From contig NZ_JAPEOQ010000001.1 in assembly GCF_026341035.1 (NCBI RefSeq), forward strand, positions 4,216,001 through 4,280,000: a stretch of 64,000 bases of DNA, written 5' to 3'. The notes under the pieces were generated by a model. The model searched no databases. It was not told the DNA's origin and worked only from the letters and a program-made list of their open reading frames with translations. A program made the position numbers and the translations under genes. Within the stretch, counting starts at the first letter, position 1. The number at the start of each line of letters is the position of its first letter. The stretch comes from Streptomyces sp. NBC_01016 (GTDB taxonomy: Bacteria > Actinomycetota > Actinomycetes > Streptomycetales > Streptomycetaceae). Below, in pieces: positions 1 to 8,715 of the stretch.

Positions 1-438
1 CTCGATGTGCTCTTCGTCAGCAAGGAGCCCAGTGGTGGCCTGTTCTCCCTCGACTTCCAGCAGGAGGGGATGGGAGAGACCGTCGCCGCCCTGCTCGGAA
101 TCTCCCGGGAGCGGATACGTGCCGTGCAGGACGCGTATCCGAGCATGACCGAGGGCAACGCGTTCGGGCTGAGCACCGGCGAGATCAGGGAGATGGCCGA
201 GGCCCAGGACCCGGGCACGTCGGCGGCGTACATCCTGCTCGAACACGTCTGGGCGAAGCATCTGCGCAAGGCGGTCAGGGACGCGGGCGGCGTGCCCGTC
301 GCCGAGGGCTTCCTCACCGAGGAGGCCCTGGAGCCCGTGGCCGTCGAACTCGCCGCCGCGGCCGAGCGCCTGGGCGATCCGGTCGCCCCCAAACCCACTC
401 CCGTACCCAAACCCGGCAACCGTCCCAGGAGGACCTGA
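1..438 (+). CDS. DUF6325-like conserved protein, 5' end outside the window
   Basis: The reading frame is open from the first base, so the N-terminus is missing and at least 145 residues are visible. The visible part resembles DUF6325-type actinobacterial proteins: a start like LDVLFVSKEPSG, a central acidic segment and a segment ILLEHVWAKHLRKAV followed by AGG. The C-terminus is proline-rich (PVAPKPTPVPKPGNRP). The TGA stop overlaps the ATG of the DUF1269-type gene by one base (TGATG), so the two are almost certainly co-transcribed. I see no catalytic motif and propose no reaction. The family link is from memory of conserved patterns and is moderate. Confidence 0.7.
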   Translation, partial: LDVLFVSKEPSGGLFSLDFQQEGMGETVAALLGISRERIRAVQDAYPSMTEGNAFGLSTGEIREMAEAQDPGTSAAYILLEHVWAKHLRKAVRDAGGVPVAEGFLTEEALEPVAVELAAAAERLGDPVAPKPTPVPKPGNRPRRT

Positions 439-923
439 TGGCCGAACTCGTCGTACTCGGATTCTCGGACAAGGAAAAGGCCGAATCGGTGCTGCGCCTG
501 GCCGGCGAGCTGTCCCGGCAGGAGCTGCTCGAGCTCGAGGACGCCGTGGTGGCCTGGCGCACCATGGACGGAAAGCTGCACGTCCACCAGACGCACAGCA
601 CCACCGGAGCGGGAGCGGCCGGCGGCGCCCTGTGGGGCGCGCTGTTCGGGATGCTCTTCCTGATGCCCGTGTTCGGCGCCGCCGTGGGCGCGGCCACCGG
701 AGCCGCCGCGGGCAAGCTCACCGACATCGGCATCAACGACGCCTTCGTCAAGGAGACCGCGCGCGCCCTCGAACCCGGCCGCGCCGCCCTCTTCACGCTC
801 GTCAGGCGCACCACGCCGGACCGGGTACAGGAAGCGCTGCGCCCCTTCAGCCCCACCGTGATCCACACCTCCCTCACCAAGGACCGGGAGGAGGAGCTGG
901 TCGAGGCTCTGCAGTCCAAGTAG
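438..923 (+). CDS. DUF1269-type small membrane protein
   Basis: This 161-residue protein has the DUF1269 layout. An N-terminal segment of mixed character (MAELVVLGFSDKEKAESVL) is followed by a glycine/alanine-rich membrane hairpin at about residues 54-95 (GAGAAGGALWGALFGMLF and the following stretch) and a charged C-terminal domain. The family is common in stress and low-oxygen gene sets of actinobacteria but has no defined reaction. The start is well placed: AGGAGG lies 6 bases before the ATG, and the ATG overlaps the preceding stop codon. It is probably translationally coupled to the DUF6325-like gene. Confidence 0.85.
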   Translation: MAELVVLGFSDKEKAESVLRLAGELSRQELLELEDAVVAWRTMDGKLHVHQTHSTTGAGAAGGALWGALFGMLFLMPVFGAAVGAATGAAAGKLTDIGINDAFVKETARALEPGRAALFTLVRRTTPDRVQEALRPFSPTVIHTSLTKDREEELVEALQSK

Positions 924-981
924 TCGCCGGGTCGCCCACCGGGCCGCCCTCGTTGTCGACGCGCCGTCTCACACCGGAACT

Positions 982-993
982 TCACCCGGGTGA
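982..993. promoter_or_regulatory. 12-bp palindrome upstream of the large LuxR gene
   Basis: TCACCCGGGTGA is a perfect palindrome about 95 bases before the regulator's start. Its half-sites equal those of the 17-bp motif TCACCC-N5-GGGTGA found upstream of neighbouring genes, but the spacer is absent here. It could be an autoregulatory site. This is inference from sequence symmetry only. Confidence 0.4.
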
Positions 994-1085
994 GATGGCG
1001 CTTGGCATGTGCCGGACGCAGCGCCCCCGCCCCCACACTTGCCGCAACGGGGCGGGTCCACTGCGCTGCGAGAGCGAGGGGCACC

Positions 1086-3377
1086 ATGGCCGAGTGGTCA
1101 CACCGCACACCCGACGGCGAGCACGGCGAGCACAGCGCGGAGCAGGCCGACTCCGTGCCCGCACTGCCCGGCTGGATCGTGCCGCGCCCCCGCCTCACCG
1201 ACCAACTGGCCAGGGGCGTGCGCGGTCCGCTCACCGTCGTGGTCGGCCCCGTGGGCGCGGGCAAGACGGCCCTCGCCCTGGAGTGGGCGCACACCCGGCG
1301 CCCGCCCTGGCCGCTCGCCTGGGTCGCCTGCGACGGGCCCGCCGAGCACCCCGGCGTGTTCTGGCAGCGGGTGTTCGGCGCGCTGCGCGCCGCGGGCGTC
1401 ACGGTGCCCGAACCCGCCTCGAGCGACGACGGCCCGCTGCTCGTCGCGACCCTCGCCACCTGCCTCAATGAGCACGGGGACCCGTCGGTCCTCGTCCTCG
1501 ACGACTTCCAGCCCGCCCTCGACTCGCCGATCGCCCGCGGCGTCACGCACCTGCTCCGGCACGCCCCCGACAAGCTGCGCCTCGTGGTGCTCGCCCGCCG
1601 CGACCCGCCCCTGCACCTGTACCGCGGGCGGCTCACCAGCGAGGTCGCCGAAGTACGCACCGCGGACCTCGCCTTCGACGACCGGGAGGCGACGGCCCTC
1701 CTGGCCCAGCACGGCATCGACGTGACGAAGCAGACGGTGAGCACGCTGCGGCGGCGCGCGGACGGCTGGGCCGCGGGCCTTCGGCTCGCCGCGATGTCCA
1801 TGGAGCGGCGCGGCGACCCCGAACGGTTCGTCGCGCAGCTCGCGGGGGACGACGAGGCGATCTCCAGCTATCTGGTCGAGGAGGTGCTCGACCAGCAGTC
1901 GCCCGGCATGCGCAGGCTGCTCCTGACGACGAGCATCCTGGACCGGGTGAACGCCGAACTGGCCGCCGAACTCGCGGGCGACACCGACGGCGCCCTGTTC
2001 GCGGGACTCGTCCGGGAGAACTCCTTCCTGCGGCCCGTGGGGCAGGGCTGGTACCGCTGCCACCAGATGTTCGCCGACGTGCTGCGGACCTGCCTGCGGC
2101 ACGAGACGCCCGGACTCGTGGCACCCCTGCACCGCACGGCCGCCGCATGGCTCGCCGGGTGCGGTCTGCTCGCCGACGCCGTGCGGCACCTGTTCGCCGC
2201 GGGCGACGGGGACGAGGCGGCCCGGCTCATCGTCCACCACCTCGCCATCGGGCAGGTGCTCGGCCTGGCCAGGACCCGGCTGTCCGTCGACGCGGGCCGG
2301 CCCTCGCCCGACGAACTGCCCGCCGAGGAACCGGAGTCCGCGCTGCTCGCGGCGGCCGTCGCCAGGACCCGCAAGGACGACCAGGCGTGCACCACGAACC
2401 TGGAGCGGTCCGCCGAACTCCTCGACCGGCTGCCGCAGGGGGAGGACGACCGCGTCGCACGGTGCCGGCTCACCCACGCCGTGATCCGGATGGACCGGCT
2501 GCGCTGCCACGATCCGCGCCGCGCAGGCGTCGCCGCGGCCGACGCGGAGGCGGCGGCACCGCAAGTGCCGCACACCCTGCTGGCCGAGCGCCCCGAGATC
2601 CCGGCCCTCATCCTGACCGTGCGGGGCAGCGGAGAGCTGCGGGCCGGCAGCCTGAAGGCCGCCCAGGCTTCCCTCACCCGGGGACTCAAGGCGGCGGGCG
2701 CCGCGGGGAACGGCGCGCTGCGCCGGGACTGCCTCGTCGAACTCGCGCTCCTGGAGGCGCTGCGCGGCCGCTTCCGGGCCGCGGACGAGCTCACCGCCCA
2801 GGCCGTCCAGCCGCCGATGCCGCCGTGGACCGCGGGCGAACCCTCGCGCGCCACCCTGCACCTGGTGCGGGCCTGGGGTGCCCTGGCGCGCGGTGAGCCC
2901 GTCCGGGCCCGGCACGAACTCGCCCACAGCGAAGCGGCGTTGGGAAAGGGCTCCGACACGTTCCTCGCCGAGATCGGCGGGATCGTCGCCCGGATCGCGG
3001 GCACGGTGGAGCGCGGGGGCCGGGGCGCGGAGGCCGTCGCGAACGCGGTGACGGTGTCCCGGCTGCCGCAGACGGTGCAACGGACGGTCGCGCCGACCTG
3101 CGCCCGGCTGCTGAGCCCCGCGCAGCCGCACCGCGCCCACGCCGCCGCGCCGCCCGAGCAGGACCCGCTCGCGCAGGTTCCCGCCGAGCGGCTCAGCGCA
3201 CGCGAACGCGATGTCCTCGGCCGGCTCGCGCAGATGATGACCACCGAGGAGATAGCCGATGAGCTCTACCTCTCGGTCAACACGGTGAAGACACACCTCA
3301 AGAGCGTCTACCGCAAACTGGCCGTGTCCCGCCGCTCGGCGGCGGTCCGCCGGGCCCGCGAGCTCCAGATCCTGTGA
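1086..3377 (+). CDS. MalT-like (LAL) LuxR-family transcriptional regulator
   Basis: This 763-residue protein has the layout of large ATP-binding LuxR regulators. A Walker A motif (GPVGAGKT, residues about 54-61) is followed by a Walker B-like strand SVLVLDDFQ, a long alpha-helical middle region that probably holds TPR-like repeats, and a C-terminal LuxR helix-turn-helix from about residue 703 (LSARERDVLGRLAQ ... LYLSVNTVKTHLKSVYRKL). Such proteins are STAND NTPases that activate transcription when an inducer binds. I chose the ATG at 1086 because GAGGGG lies just upstream; an in-frame start at 990 has no convincing ribosome site. It sits among stress-type genes that carry a shared inverted repeat, so it is a candidate regulator of them. 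Confidence 0.9.
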   Translation: MAEWSHRTPDGEHGEHSAEQADSVPALPGWIVPRPRLTDQLARGVRGPLTVVVGPVGAGKTALALEWAHTRRPPWPLAWVACDGPAEHPGVFWQRVFGALRAAGVTVPEPASSDDGPLLVATLATCLNEHGDPSVLVLDDFQPALDSPIARGVTHLLRHAPDKLRLVVLARRDPPLHLYRGRLTSEVAEVRTADLAFDDREATALLAQHGIDVTKQTVSTLRRRADGWAAGLRLAAMSMERRGDPERFVAQLAGDDEAISSYLVEEVLDQQSPGMRRLLLTTSILDRVNAELAAELAGDTDGALFAGLVRENSFLRPVGQGWYRCHQMFADVLRTCLRHETPGLVAPLHRTAAAWLAGCGLLADAVRHLFAAGDGDEAARLIVHHLAIGQVLGLARTRLSVDAGRPSPDELPAEEPESALLAAAVARTRKDDQACTTNLERSAELLDRLPQGEDDRVARCRLTHAVIRMDRLRCHDPRRAGVAAADAEAAAPQVPHTLLAERPEIPALILTVRGSGELRAGSLKAAQASLTRGLKAAGAAGNGALRRDCLVELALLEALRGRFRAADELTAQAVQPPMPPWTAGEPSRATLHLVRAWGALARGEPVRARHELAHSEAALGKGSDTFLAEIGGIVARIAGTVERGGRGAEAVANAVTVSRLPQTVQRTVAPTCARLLSPAQPHRAHAAAPPEQDPLAQVPAERLSARERDVLGRLAQMMTTEEIADELYLSVNTVKTHLKSVYRKLAVSRRSAAVRRARELQIL

Positions 3378-3399
3378 GCATGCCGGGCCGGGCAGCGTC

Positions 3400-3876
3400 T
3401 CAGACGAGCCCCAACTCCCGTGCCCGGACCAGCGCTTCGGCGCGCGAGCGCGCGCCCAGCTTCCGGTACACGGCGCGCGTGTGGCTCTTGACCGTGTTGT
3501 GCGAGACGTAGAGATCGTCGGCGATCTGCCGCAGCGAAACCTCCTCCTGCAACTGTTGGAGTACGGCGAGTTCACGGCCGGTGAGCCGCTGTGGCGACGG
3601 CAGTGTGCCGTTCGCCTGTGGGACGGGCGCCGGTGCCGGCACCGCGGCGAGCGCGTCCGAGGCCCGGTGCACCAGCGCACCGGCGGTCCGCGGATCAGCC
3701 ACGTCCCCCGCGATCTCCACGAGGACCCCGGCGACCCACATCAGACAGGTCGTCAGGGCGGCGTCGGCAGCCGCCGTACCTTCTTGGTTGAGCGAGCACA
3801 GCTGGAGGCGCAGCGCGGACGCGCGCCCCGAATTTCCCGGATCATCGACCGTGCGTGGGCACAGTACTGTGGGCAT
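3400..3876 (-). CDS. Short LuxR-type DNA-binding protein
   Basis: A 158-residue protein whose last 60 residues form a LuxR helix-turn-helix (LTGRELAVLQQLQEEVSLRQIADDLYVSHNTVKSHTRAVYRKL). The first 95 residues are alanine-rich and resemble neither a receiver domain nor an ATPase; they look like the tail of a LAL-type effector region, so this may be a reduced paralogue of the neighbouring large regulator. GGGGAGG lies 8 bases before the ATG at 3876, which favours that start over the GTG at 3885. The gene converges on the large LuxR gene with a 22-base gap. Confidence 0.85.
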   Translation of the reverse strand: MPTVLCPRTVDDPGNSGRASALRLQLCSLNQEGTAAADAALTTCLMWVAGVLVEIAGDVADPRTAGALVHRASDALAAVPAPAPVPQANGTLPSPQRLTGRELAVLQQLQEEVSLRQIADDLYVSHNTVKSHTRAVYRKLGARSRAEALVRARELGLV

Positions 3877-3903
3877 GCCCCTCACCTCCCCATGTGGAGG
3901 GCA

Positions 3904-3920
3904 TCACCCCACCACGGTGG
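3904..3920. promoter_or_regulatory. Weak copy of the 17-bp inverted repeat
   Basis: TCACCC-CACCA-CGGTGG lies upstream of the short LuxR gene. The left half is perfect and the right half matches GGGTGA at four of six bases. I list it as a possible but weak member of the motif set. Confidence 0.25.
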
Positions 3921-4009
3921 GGCCCGCGCGAGCCCGGCGGAAGGGGTCTTCCGCGCCGTTTTCCGGGAGGTTCGGCCCGTTGCGCGGCCGAAAGGGGCTG
4001 TGTGTCCGG

Positions 4010-4282
4010 CTATTCCCTCGGGTCCCGCGGCCCAGGGAGCCGGCGGACCTCGAGGAGTTCGAGGCCGAGGCCCTGGATGCGGTCGAGGATCCCGTACAGG
4101 GCGGCCTGGTCGAGTCCCGCGCCGACCAGCACCGTCTCGGCGGGGCGCAGCACGACCGTCAGCTCGCCGAACGCCGACCGGAAGGCATCGCCGAGCCTGC
4201 CCCTGACGCGGATCTCGAAGTCGCTGCCTCCGGAGGGCGTTCCGGTTCGATCGGGTCCGGGACCCGAGTGTGACCCGTCCAT
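4010..4282 (-). CDS. Small conserved protein of unknown function
   Basis: A 90-residue protein with a disordered Gly/Ser/Pro N-terminus and a compact C-terminal domain. The domain (FEIRVRGRLGDAFRSAFGEL ... ETVLVGAGLDQAALYGILDRI, then LGLELLEVRRL) has an alternating strand-helix pattern like small ferredoxin-fold proteins. The start is strongly supported: GGAGGTGA sits five bases before the ATG. It is transcribed away from the DUF7144-type gene, and the interval between them carries two copies of the 17-bp inverted repeat. I recognise the pattern as a Streptomyces hypothetical family but assign no function. Confidence 0.75.
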   Translation of the reverse strand: MDGSHSGPGPDRTGTPSGGSDFEIRVRGRLGDAFRSAFGELTVVLRPAETVLVGAGLDQAALYGILDRIQGLGLELLEVRRLPGPRDPRE

Positions 4283-4348
4283 GACGTCACCTCCAGTGCG
4301 AGCATCACCCCGCGTGCCATTCTCCCGGCGAACGCACGGTCGGGGGCA

Positions 4349-4365
4349 TCACCTCGGACGGGTGA
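4349..4365. promoter_or_regulatory. 17-bp inverted repeat, copy A
   Basis: TCACCT-CGGAC-GGGTGA lies in the divergent interval between the 90-residue protein and the DUF7144-type gene. It matches the window consensus TCACCC-N5-GGGTGA at 11 of 12 arm positions. A second copy lies 38 bp away, centre to centre. Confidence 0.5.
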
Positions 4366-4386
4366 CAGCCGCGCGTGGGGCGGGGC

Positions 4387-4403
4387 TCATCCGCTGCGGG
4401 TGA
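4387..4403. promoter_or_regulatory. 17-bp inverted repeat, copy B
   Basis: TCATCC-GCTGC-GGGTGA, 11 of 12 arm positions matching the consensus. It lies 85 bases before the DUF7144-type start, where an activator site could be. Confidence 0.5.
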
Positions 4404-4488
4404 ACCGGGCCGGGCGGTGCGGGCCGCATGCTCCGGGTCCATCGGCTCCGCGGCCATCGAGCCGGGGCCGTCGAGGAGGAGGTTCGAC

Positions 4489-4959
4489 ATGACCGAGCAG
4501 ATGTCGCCGGGCCCGGCGCGCTCCGGCCCTTCCGGCGCGCCCGAGCCGGCGCCCCGCGCCAACGTGGGTGTCGTCGGGGGAGTCGTCTTCGCCGCGTTCG
4601 TGATGGGCATCATCGGCGCCTATCACGCGATCGCCGGCCTCGCCGCGATACTCAACGAGAACTTCTACCAAGCGCAGGACGACTACGCGTTCGACTTCAA
4701 CGTCAACGCGCGCGGCTGGGTGCAGATGATCACCGGGGTCATCGTCTTCGCCGCGGCGGTCAGCCTCTTCAGCGGGCGCACCTGGGCGCGGATCGTCGTC
4801 ATGATCATCGCTGCGATGAGCGCGCTGGAGAACTTCTTCTTCACCCCGTACCAGCCCGTGTGGTCGGCGATCCTCATCGCCCTCGACATCCTCGTGATCT
4901 GGGCCCTCGCCATGTACGGACACCGTGAGGCGCACAAGGTCTACGGGGCGCCGCTCTAG
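4489..4959 (+). CDS. DUF7144-type four-helix membrane protein
   Basis: A 156-residue protein with a short proline-rich cytoplasmic N-terminus and four predicted membrane helices, at about residues 24-50, 77-96, 103-120 and 124-142. Pattern features such as NFYQAQDDYAFDFNVNARGWVQMI and RTWARIVVMIIAAMSALENF fit the small actinobacterial membrane family annotated DUF7144. The ATG at 4489 follows a GAGGAGGAGG tract; the longer in-frame opening at 4375 has none. No catalytic residues are evident. The two inverted repeats upstream suggest control by the local stress regulator. Confidence 0.8.
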   Translation: MTEQMSPGPARSGPSGAPEPAPRANVGVVGGVVFAAFVMGIIGAYHAIAGLAAILNENFYQAQDDYAFDFNVNARGWVQMITGVIVFAAAVSLFSGRTWARIVVMIIAAMSALENFFFTPYQPVWSAILIALDILVIWALAMYGHREAHKVYGAPL

Positions 4960-4978
4960 GCGGACAGGGCCCTGCCGC

Positions 4979-6307
4979 TCAGGGGCGCCGCACCGTCAGC
5001 GCGAGGCCCGTGATGCCGCGCCAGTCCAGCGGCGGGCGTTCCTGGTACGTTCCCGGGCGCTGCCTCGGCACGATCACCCGCAGCGCGCCGGGGCGCACCT
5101 CGATACGGACGGGGACGTCCATGCGCACCGCTTCGCCGTCGAGGCCGACGGGGATCGAGTCCTGGTCGGCGTCGACGACCACCGAGGCGGCGGTCCGCGT
5201 CGTCACGCCGGCGGACCGGCTGCCCCGCAGCAGTCCCGCTGCCTGCGCGGCGCTCGTGACCCGCACGCCGACGCAGCCGAGGATCCCGCCGTCGAGGCGG
5301 GTGCGCCGGCCGAGGCCCGCGATGTCACGCGCGCCGTACGGGTTGTTGCTCACCAACAGCGCCTGAGGGTCGGTGACTTCGTGCTCGTCGACCCGTGCCG
5401 TCAGCTCCGCGCCCTGGTGCCGGGCGAGCAGATCGGGCAGCAGATCGAGGGTGGTACGGGTCTTGCCGTCGCGGTAGGCCGGGCTCTGCACCACCTCGGC
5501 GTAGGCCCCGAACGAGACGTTGTTGACGAACGGGAGGCCGCCCGCCCGGCCCAGGTCGACCCGCAGCTCCACGCCGTCGGACAGCGCGTCGAGCGCCTTC
5601 GACGGGTCCTCGCGGTCCAGGCCCAGGTCGAGGGCGAAGTGGTTGCGGGTCCCTGCGGGGATCACCAGGAACGGCAGGCCGAGTTCGGCGGCGACGTCGG
5701 CGACGAGGGCCTGCGTCCCGTCGCCGCCCGCGACGCCGAGGAGGTCCGCCCCCGCGGCGGCGCGGGTCCGGGCGAGCGCCGCCACGTCGACCGGCTCAGG
5801 ACCCTCCAACAGCACGACTTCGGCGCCCAGTTGCTCGGCCTTCGCGCGCAGTCCGAAGCGGTCGACCTTCCCGCCGCCCGAGCGCGGATTCATGATCAGC
5901 ACCGGCCGGTGGATCGCGGGCGCCGCCGTCTCGGGCATCGGGGCGGGGGACGAGCGCGGCCCCAGCGCCGCCCGGCCCGCACCCGCGGCGAGCAGCCACA
6001 GCCCGCCCGACACCAGCACCACCCACACCAGGTGCCCGCGGGCGTACTCGACCACCACCCATACCGGCGCGGCGAGCGCCAGGAGCAGCGCCAGATACCG
6101 CGCGGGGCCCCGCCTGCTGAGCACCCACCACACGGCGGCGGCCGTGACCGCCGTCCCCAGGATCCCCACGCCCAGCAGCGCGAAGGTCCGCAGCCCCGCG
6201 AAGACGGCCAGGACCAGCACGGCGGCCGCCGCGGCGGCCAACGACCCACGCGCCAGCCACCGTTGCCCCCGCTGCTGTGTCGTCCGCCGGTGTTTCGTCG
6301 GTTCCAT
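4979..6307 (-). CDS. Membrane-anchored diacylglycerol-kinase-like protein
   Basis: A 442-residue protein. Three or four membrane helices occupy about residues 20-115, followed by a diacylglycerol kinase catalytic domain. The nucleotide-binding elements are clear: NPRSGGGK at the domain start and GVAGGDGTQALVADVA, the family's GGDGT signature. Later parts (PAGTRNHFALDLGL, FVNNVSFGAYAEVV, GLDGEAV) match the lipid-kinase C-terminal half. The likely role is phosphorylation of a lipid or related alcohol at the inner membrane face; the substrate cannot be read from sequence. The ATG at 6307 was preferred over an in-frame codon 13 residues upstream. It is divergent from the DUF2252 gene. Confidence 0.85.
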   Translation of the reverse strand: MEPTKHRRTTQQRGQRWLARGSLAAAAAAVLVLAVFAGLRTFALLGVGILGTAVTAAAVWWVLSRRGPARYLALLLALAAPVWVVVEYARGHLVWVVLVSGGLWLLAAGAGRAALGPRSSPAPMPETAAPAIHRPVLIMNPRSGGGKVDRFGLRAKAEQLGAEVVLLEGPEPVDVAALARTRAAAGADLLGVAGGDGTQALVADVAAELGLPFLVIPAGTRNHFALDLGLDREDPSKALDALSDGVELRVDLGRAGGLPFVNNVSFGAYAEVVQSPAYRDGKTRTTLDLLPDLLARHQGAELTARVDEHEVTDPQALLVSNNPYGARDIAGLGRRTRLDGGILGCVGVRVTSAAQAAGLLRGSRSAGVTTRTAASVVVDADQDSIPVGLDGEAVRMDVPVRIEVRPGALRVIVPRQRPGTYQERPPLDWRGITGLALTVRRP

Positions 6308-6342
6308 GACCGACAGTCTGCGACCGGGAAGGCCCCGGGGAC

Positions 6343-6359
6343 TCACCCCCGGGAGGCGA
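6343..6359. promoter_or_regulatory. 17-bp inverted repeat, degenerate copy C
   Basis: TCACCC-CCGGG-AGGCGA has a perfect left half and a right half matching at four of six bases. It lies 19 bp, centre to centre, from the better copy D, so the pair sits on one face of the helix between two divergent genes. Confidence 0.35.
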
Positions 6360-6361
6360 CC

Positions 6362-6378
6362 TCACACCGGCGGGGTGA
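6362..6378. promoter_or_regulatory. 17-bp inverted repeat, copy D
   Basis: TCACAC-CGGCG-GGGTGA, 11 of 12 arm positions matching the consensus. It lies in the 134-base divergent interval between the lipid-kinase-like gene and the DUF2252 gene. Confidence 0.5.
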
Positions 6379-6441
6379 CGTCGCGGCGCCCGGCCCGGCG
6401 CACGGTGGGCACAGCCGCACAGCCAGGAAGGGAGCTCCGCC

Positions 6442-7845
6442 ATGACCGAGATGACGAGCAGGCGCCGCACCGCGCGCGAGCGGGCGAGCACGGGCAGGTC
6501 CGCGAGGTCCAGGGTCCCGCGCTCCGGGCACGACGCCTACACCCCCGCCGCCGACCGCCCCGATCCCGTCGACATCCTGGAGAGGCAGTCGGCGAGCAGG
6601 CTCCAGGAGCTGATCCCGATCCGCTACGGGCGCATGCTGGAGTCCCCGTTCCGGTTCTTCCGGGGCGCTGCCGCGATCATGGCATCCGATCTGGCGCACA
6701 CCCCGGTCACCGGAATGCGCGCCCAACTGTGCGGAGACGCACACCTGTTGAACTTCCGGCTGCTCGCCTCCCCGGAGCGGCGCCTGATGTTCGACGTCAA
6801 CGACTTCGACGAGACGCTGCGCGGGCCGTGGGAATGGGACGTCAAACGGCTCGCCGCCAGCCTCGTCATCGCGGGCCGCGGCAACGGCTTCGGCCGCACG
6901 GAGCGGGAGCGCGTCGTGCAGGTCACGGCGGCCTCGTACCGGCAGTCGATGGAGCGGTTCGCCGGGATGCGCACGCTCGACGTCTGGTACTCGCGGATCG
7001 AGGCGGACGAGCTGTACGCCACGGTGTCCGCGAAGCTGGACGGCCGCACCAAGCGGCGCATGTCGCATGCGCTCGGCAAGGCCCGCGGCCATGACCACAT
7101 GCAGGCCCTGGAGAAGCTCGCCCACGTCGTCGACGGCGAACTGCGCATCGCCGCAGATCCGCCTCTGATCACCCCGCTCGACCAGCTGCTGCCGGGCGTC
7201 GAACGCAAGCAGCTGGAAGCGCAGTTGATGGACCTGATCGAGCGGTACGCGCGCACGCTCAGCGCCGAACGCAGGGCGCTGCTCTCCCAGTACCACGTCG
7301 TCGACATGGCGCGCAAAGTGGTCGGGGTGGGCAGTGTGGGAACCCGCTGCTGGATCATTCTGCTGCTCGGCCGCGACGACCGGGATCCACTGCTGCTGCA
7401 GGCGAAGGAGGCGGGGACCTCCGTGCTCGCGGACTTCGCGGGGCAGGGCGACCACACCAACGAGGGCGAACGCGTCGTCGTCGGCCAGCGCCTCATGCAG
7501 GCGGCCGGTGACATGTTCCTCGGCTGGGAGCGGGTGGAAGGGCTCGACGGTGAGCAACGCGACTTCTATGTGCGGCAGTTGAGGGACTGGAAGGTGATTC
7601 CGCAGGCGGATCTGATGACCCCGCGCGTCATGGGCCTGTTCGGCCGGGCGTGCGGCGCGACGCTGGCCCGCGCCCACGCCCGTTCCGGCGACCGAGTCGC
7701 CCTCGCCGCCTACCTGGGTCGTTCCGACCGCTTCGACCAGGCGCTCGGCCGCTTCGCGGAGGCCTACGCCGACCAGAACGAGCGGGACCACGAGGCGCTG
7801 GCCGCGGCCGCGCGGGCAGGCAGGGTGACGGTGGAGTCAGCGTGA
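6442..7845 (+). CDS. DUF2252 family protein
   Basis: A 467-residue protein with the full set of DUF2252 signatures: an N-terminal RIPIRYGRM-like segment (LIPIRYGRMLESPFRFFRGA), CGDAHLLNFR at about residues 94-103, FDVNDFDET and GPWEWDVKRL. The family has a kinase-like or phosphotransferase-like pattern but no established reaction; the histidine and aspartates in these motifs are candidate active-site residues. GGAAGGGAG lies 6 bases before the ATG. Its stop codon overlaps the end of the convergent YihY gene. Upstream sites suggest membership of the local inverted-repeat gene set. Confidence 0.9.
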   Translation: MTEMTSRRRTARERASTGRSARSRVPRSGHDAYTPAADRPDPVDILERQSASRLQELIPIRYGRMLESPFRFFRGAAAIMASDLAHTPVTGMRAQLCGDAHLLNFRLLASPERRLMFDVNDFDETLRGPWEWDVKRLAASLVIAGRGNGFGRTERERVVQVTAASYRQSMERFAGMRTLDVWYSRIEADELYATVSAKLDGRTKRRMSHALGKARGHDHMQALEKLAHVVDGELRIAADPPLITPLDQLLPGVERKQLEAQLMDLIERYARTLSAERRALLSQYHVVDMARKVVGVGSVGTRCWIILLLGRDDRDPLLLQAKEAGTSVLADFAGQGDHTNEGERVVVGQRLMQAAGDMFLGWERVEGLDGEQRDFYVRQLRDWKVIPQADLMTPRVMGLFGRACGATLARAHARSGDRVALAAYLGRSDRFDQALGRFAEAYADQNERDHEALAAAARAGRVTVESA

Positions 7846-8646
7846 GCCGGTGGCCGTCGTGCCGCCGAACCTGTGCCGCAGGAACTCCTCCTGGGCCAGG
7901 ACGCGCCCGACGGCCACGCCGAACACCACCACGGTGAAGAACAGGATCAGCCAGGACAGCACGGTGAACACCGACCCGAGCGCCCCGTAGCGGTCCGTGC
8001 TCATCCGCAGCGCCCGCGGCAGCCACAGCCCCGACACCCCGCAGAACGCCACCGCTCCCGCCCCGGTCAGCAGCGCCCCCGGGAGCAGCGGCAGCCACGG
8101 CACCCGCCCGGCGAGCAGCAGATGCTGGGTCCACCACCACATCAGGACGGCCGCCCCGAGCTGCAAGGGGTAGCCGATGACGGCGCCCGCGCCGAACGCC
8201 CGGAGCAGCGCGCCCTGCACGATCAGCATCGCCACCCACACGAGCAGCCACACCGCCCACCGCCACGCCACGACACGCACTCCGGAGCGGGGCACGTCCC
8301 AGGCCCGCTCGCACAGCCGCTGCAGGGCCCGGGCGAACGCGGTGGCCGAGAGCAGCGCGACCAGCACGCCGGCCGCGCCCCAGCTGTGCAGGGCGGAGTC
8401 GCCGCCCCCGGTCAGTTTTTTGGCCTGCTCCACCACCGGTCCCGACGCCCCGAGCAACGTACGCAGCGAGCGCAGGAGTTCGTGCCGCACCGGCTGTGGA
8501 AAGAACGAGGCGAGGGCGATGAGCATCGGCAGGGCGGCCAGGAAGGCCTGCGCCGCGAGGCGTGTCGCCATGTCCAGGATGGTGACGTGCACCAGCTGCT
8601 GCACGATCCGGCCCGCCAGGGGCCGGGCGGTATCCGTGATCGTCAT
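7837..8646 (-). CDS. YihY/BrkB-type integral membrane protein
   Basis: A 269-residue polytopic membrane protein of the YihY/BrkB (formerly ribonuclease BN) family, with about six helices. Recognisable parts are the first helix AAQAFLAALPMLIALASFFP, the SALHSWGAAGVLVALLSATAFARALQRL segment and the last helices GSVFTVLSWLILFFTVVVFG. Members are envelope proteins of unclear biochemical role. The long upstream opening to 9012 was rejected: GGGAGGG lies 7 bases before the ATG at 8646. Its 3' end overlaps the DUF2252 gene by 9 bases, tail to tail. Confidence 0.85.
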   Translation of the reverse strand: MTITDTARPLAGRIVQQLVHVTILDMATRLAAQAFLAALPMLIALASFFPQPVRHELLRSLRTLLGASGPVVEQAKKLTGGGDSALHSWGAAGVLVALLSATAFARALQRLCERAWDVPRSGVRVVAWRWAVWLLVWVAMLIVQGALLRAFGAGAVIGYPLQLGAAVLMWWWTQHLLLAGRVPWLPLLPGALLTGAGAVAFCGVSGLWLPRALRMSTDRYGALGSVFTVLSWLILFFTVVVFGVAVGRVLAQEEFLRHRFGGTTATGSR

Positions 8647-8715
8647 GACAACGCCCTCCCGGCGGGGGACAAGCACTCCTGCCGGGCACTGTCGGGCCCA
8701 CGGCCCGGACGCACG

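Noticed and set aside
1098..3680. An 860-codon minus-strand frame opposite the large LuxR regulator
   Set aside because: No ribosome site or domain; the plus strand has Walker A and a LuxR helix-turn-helix.
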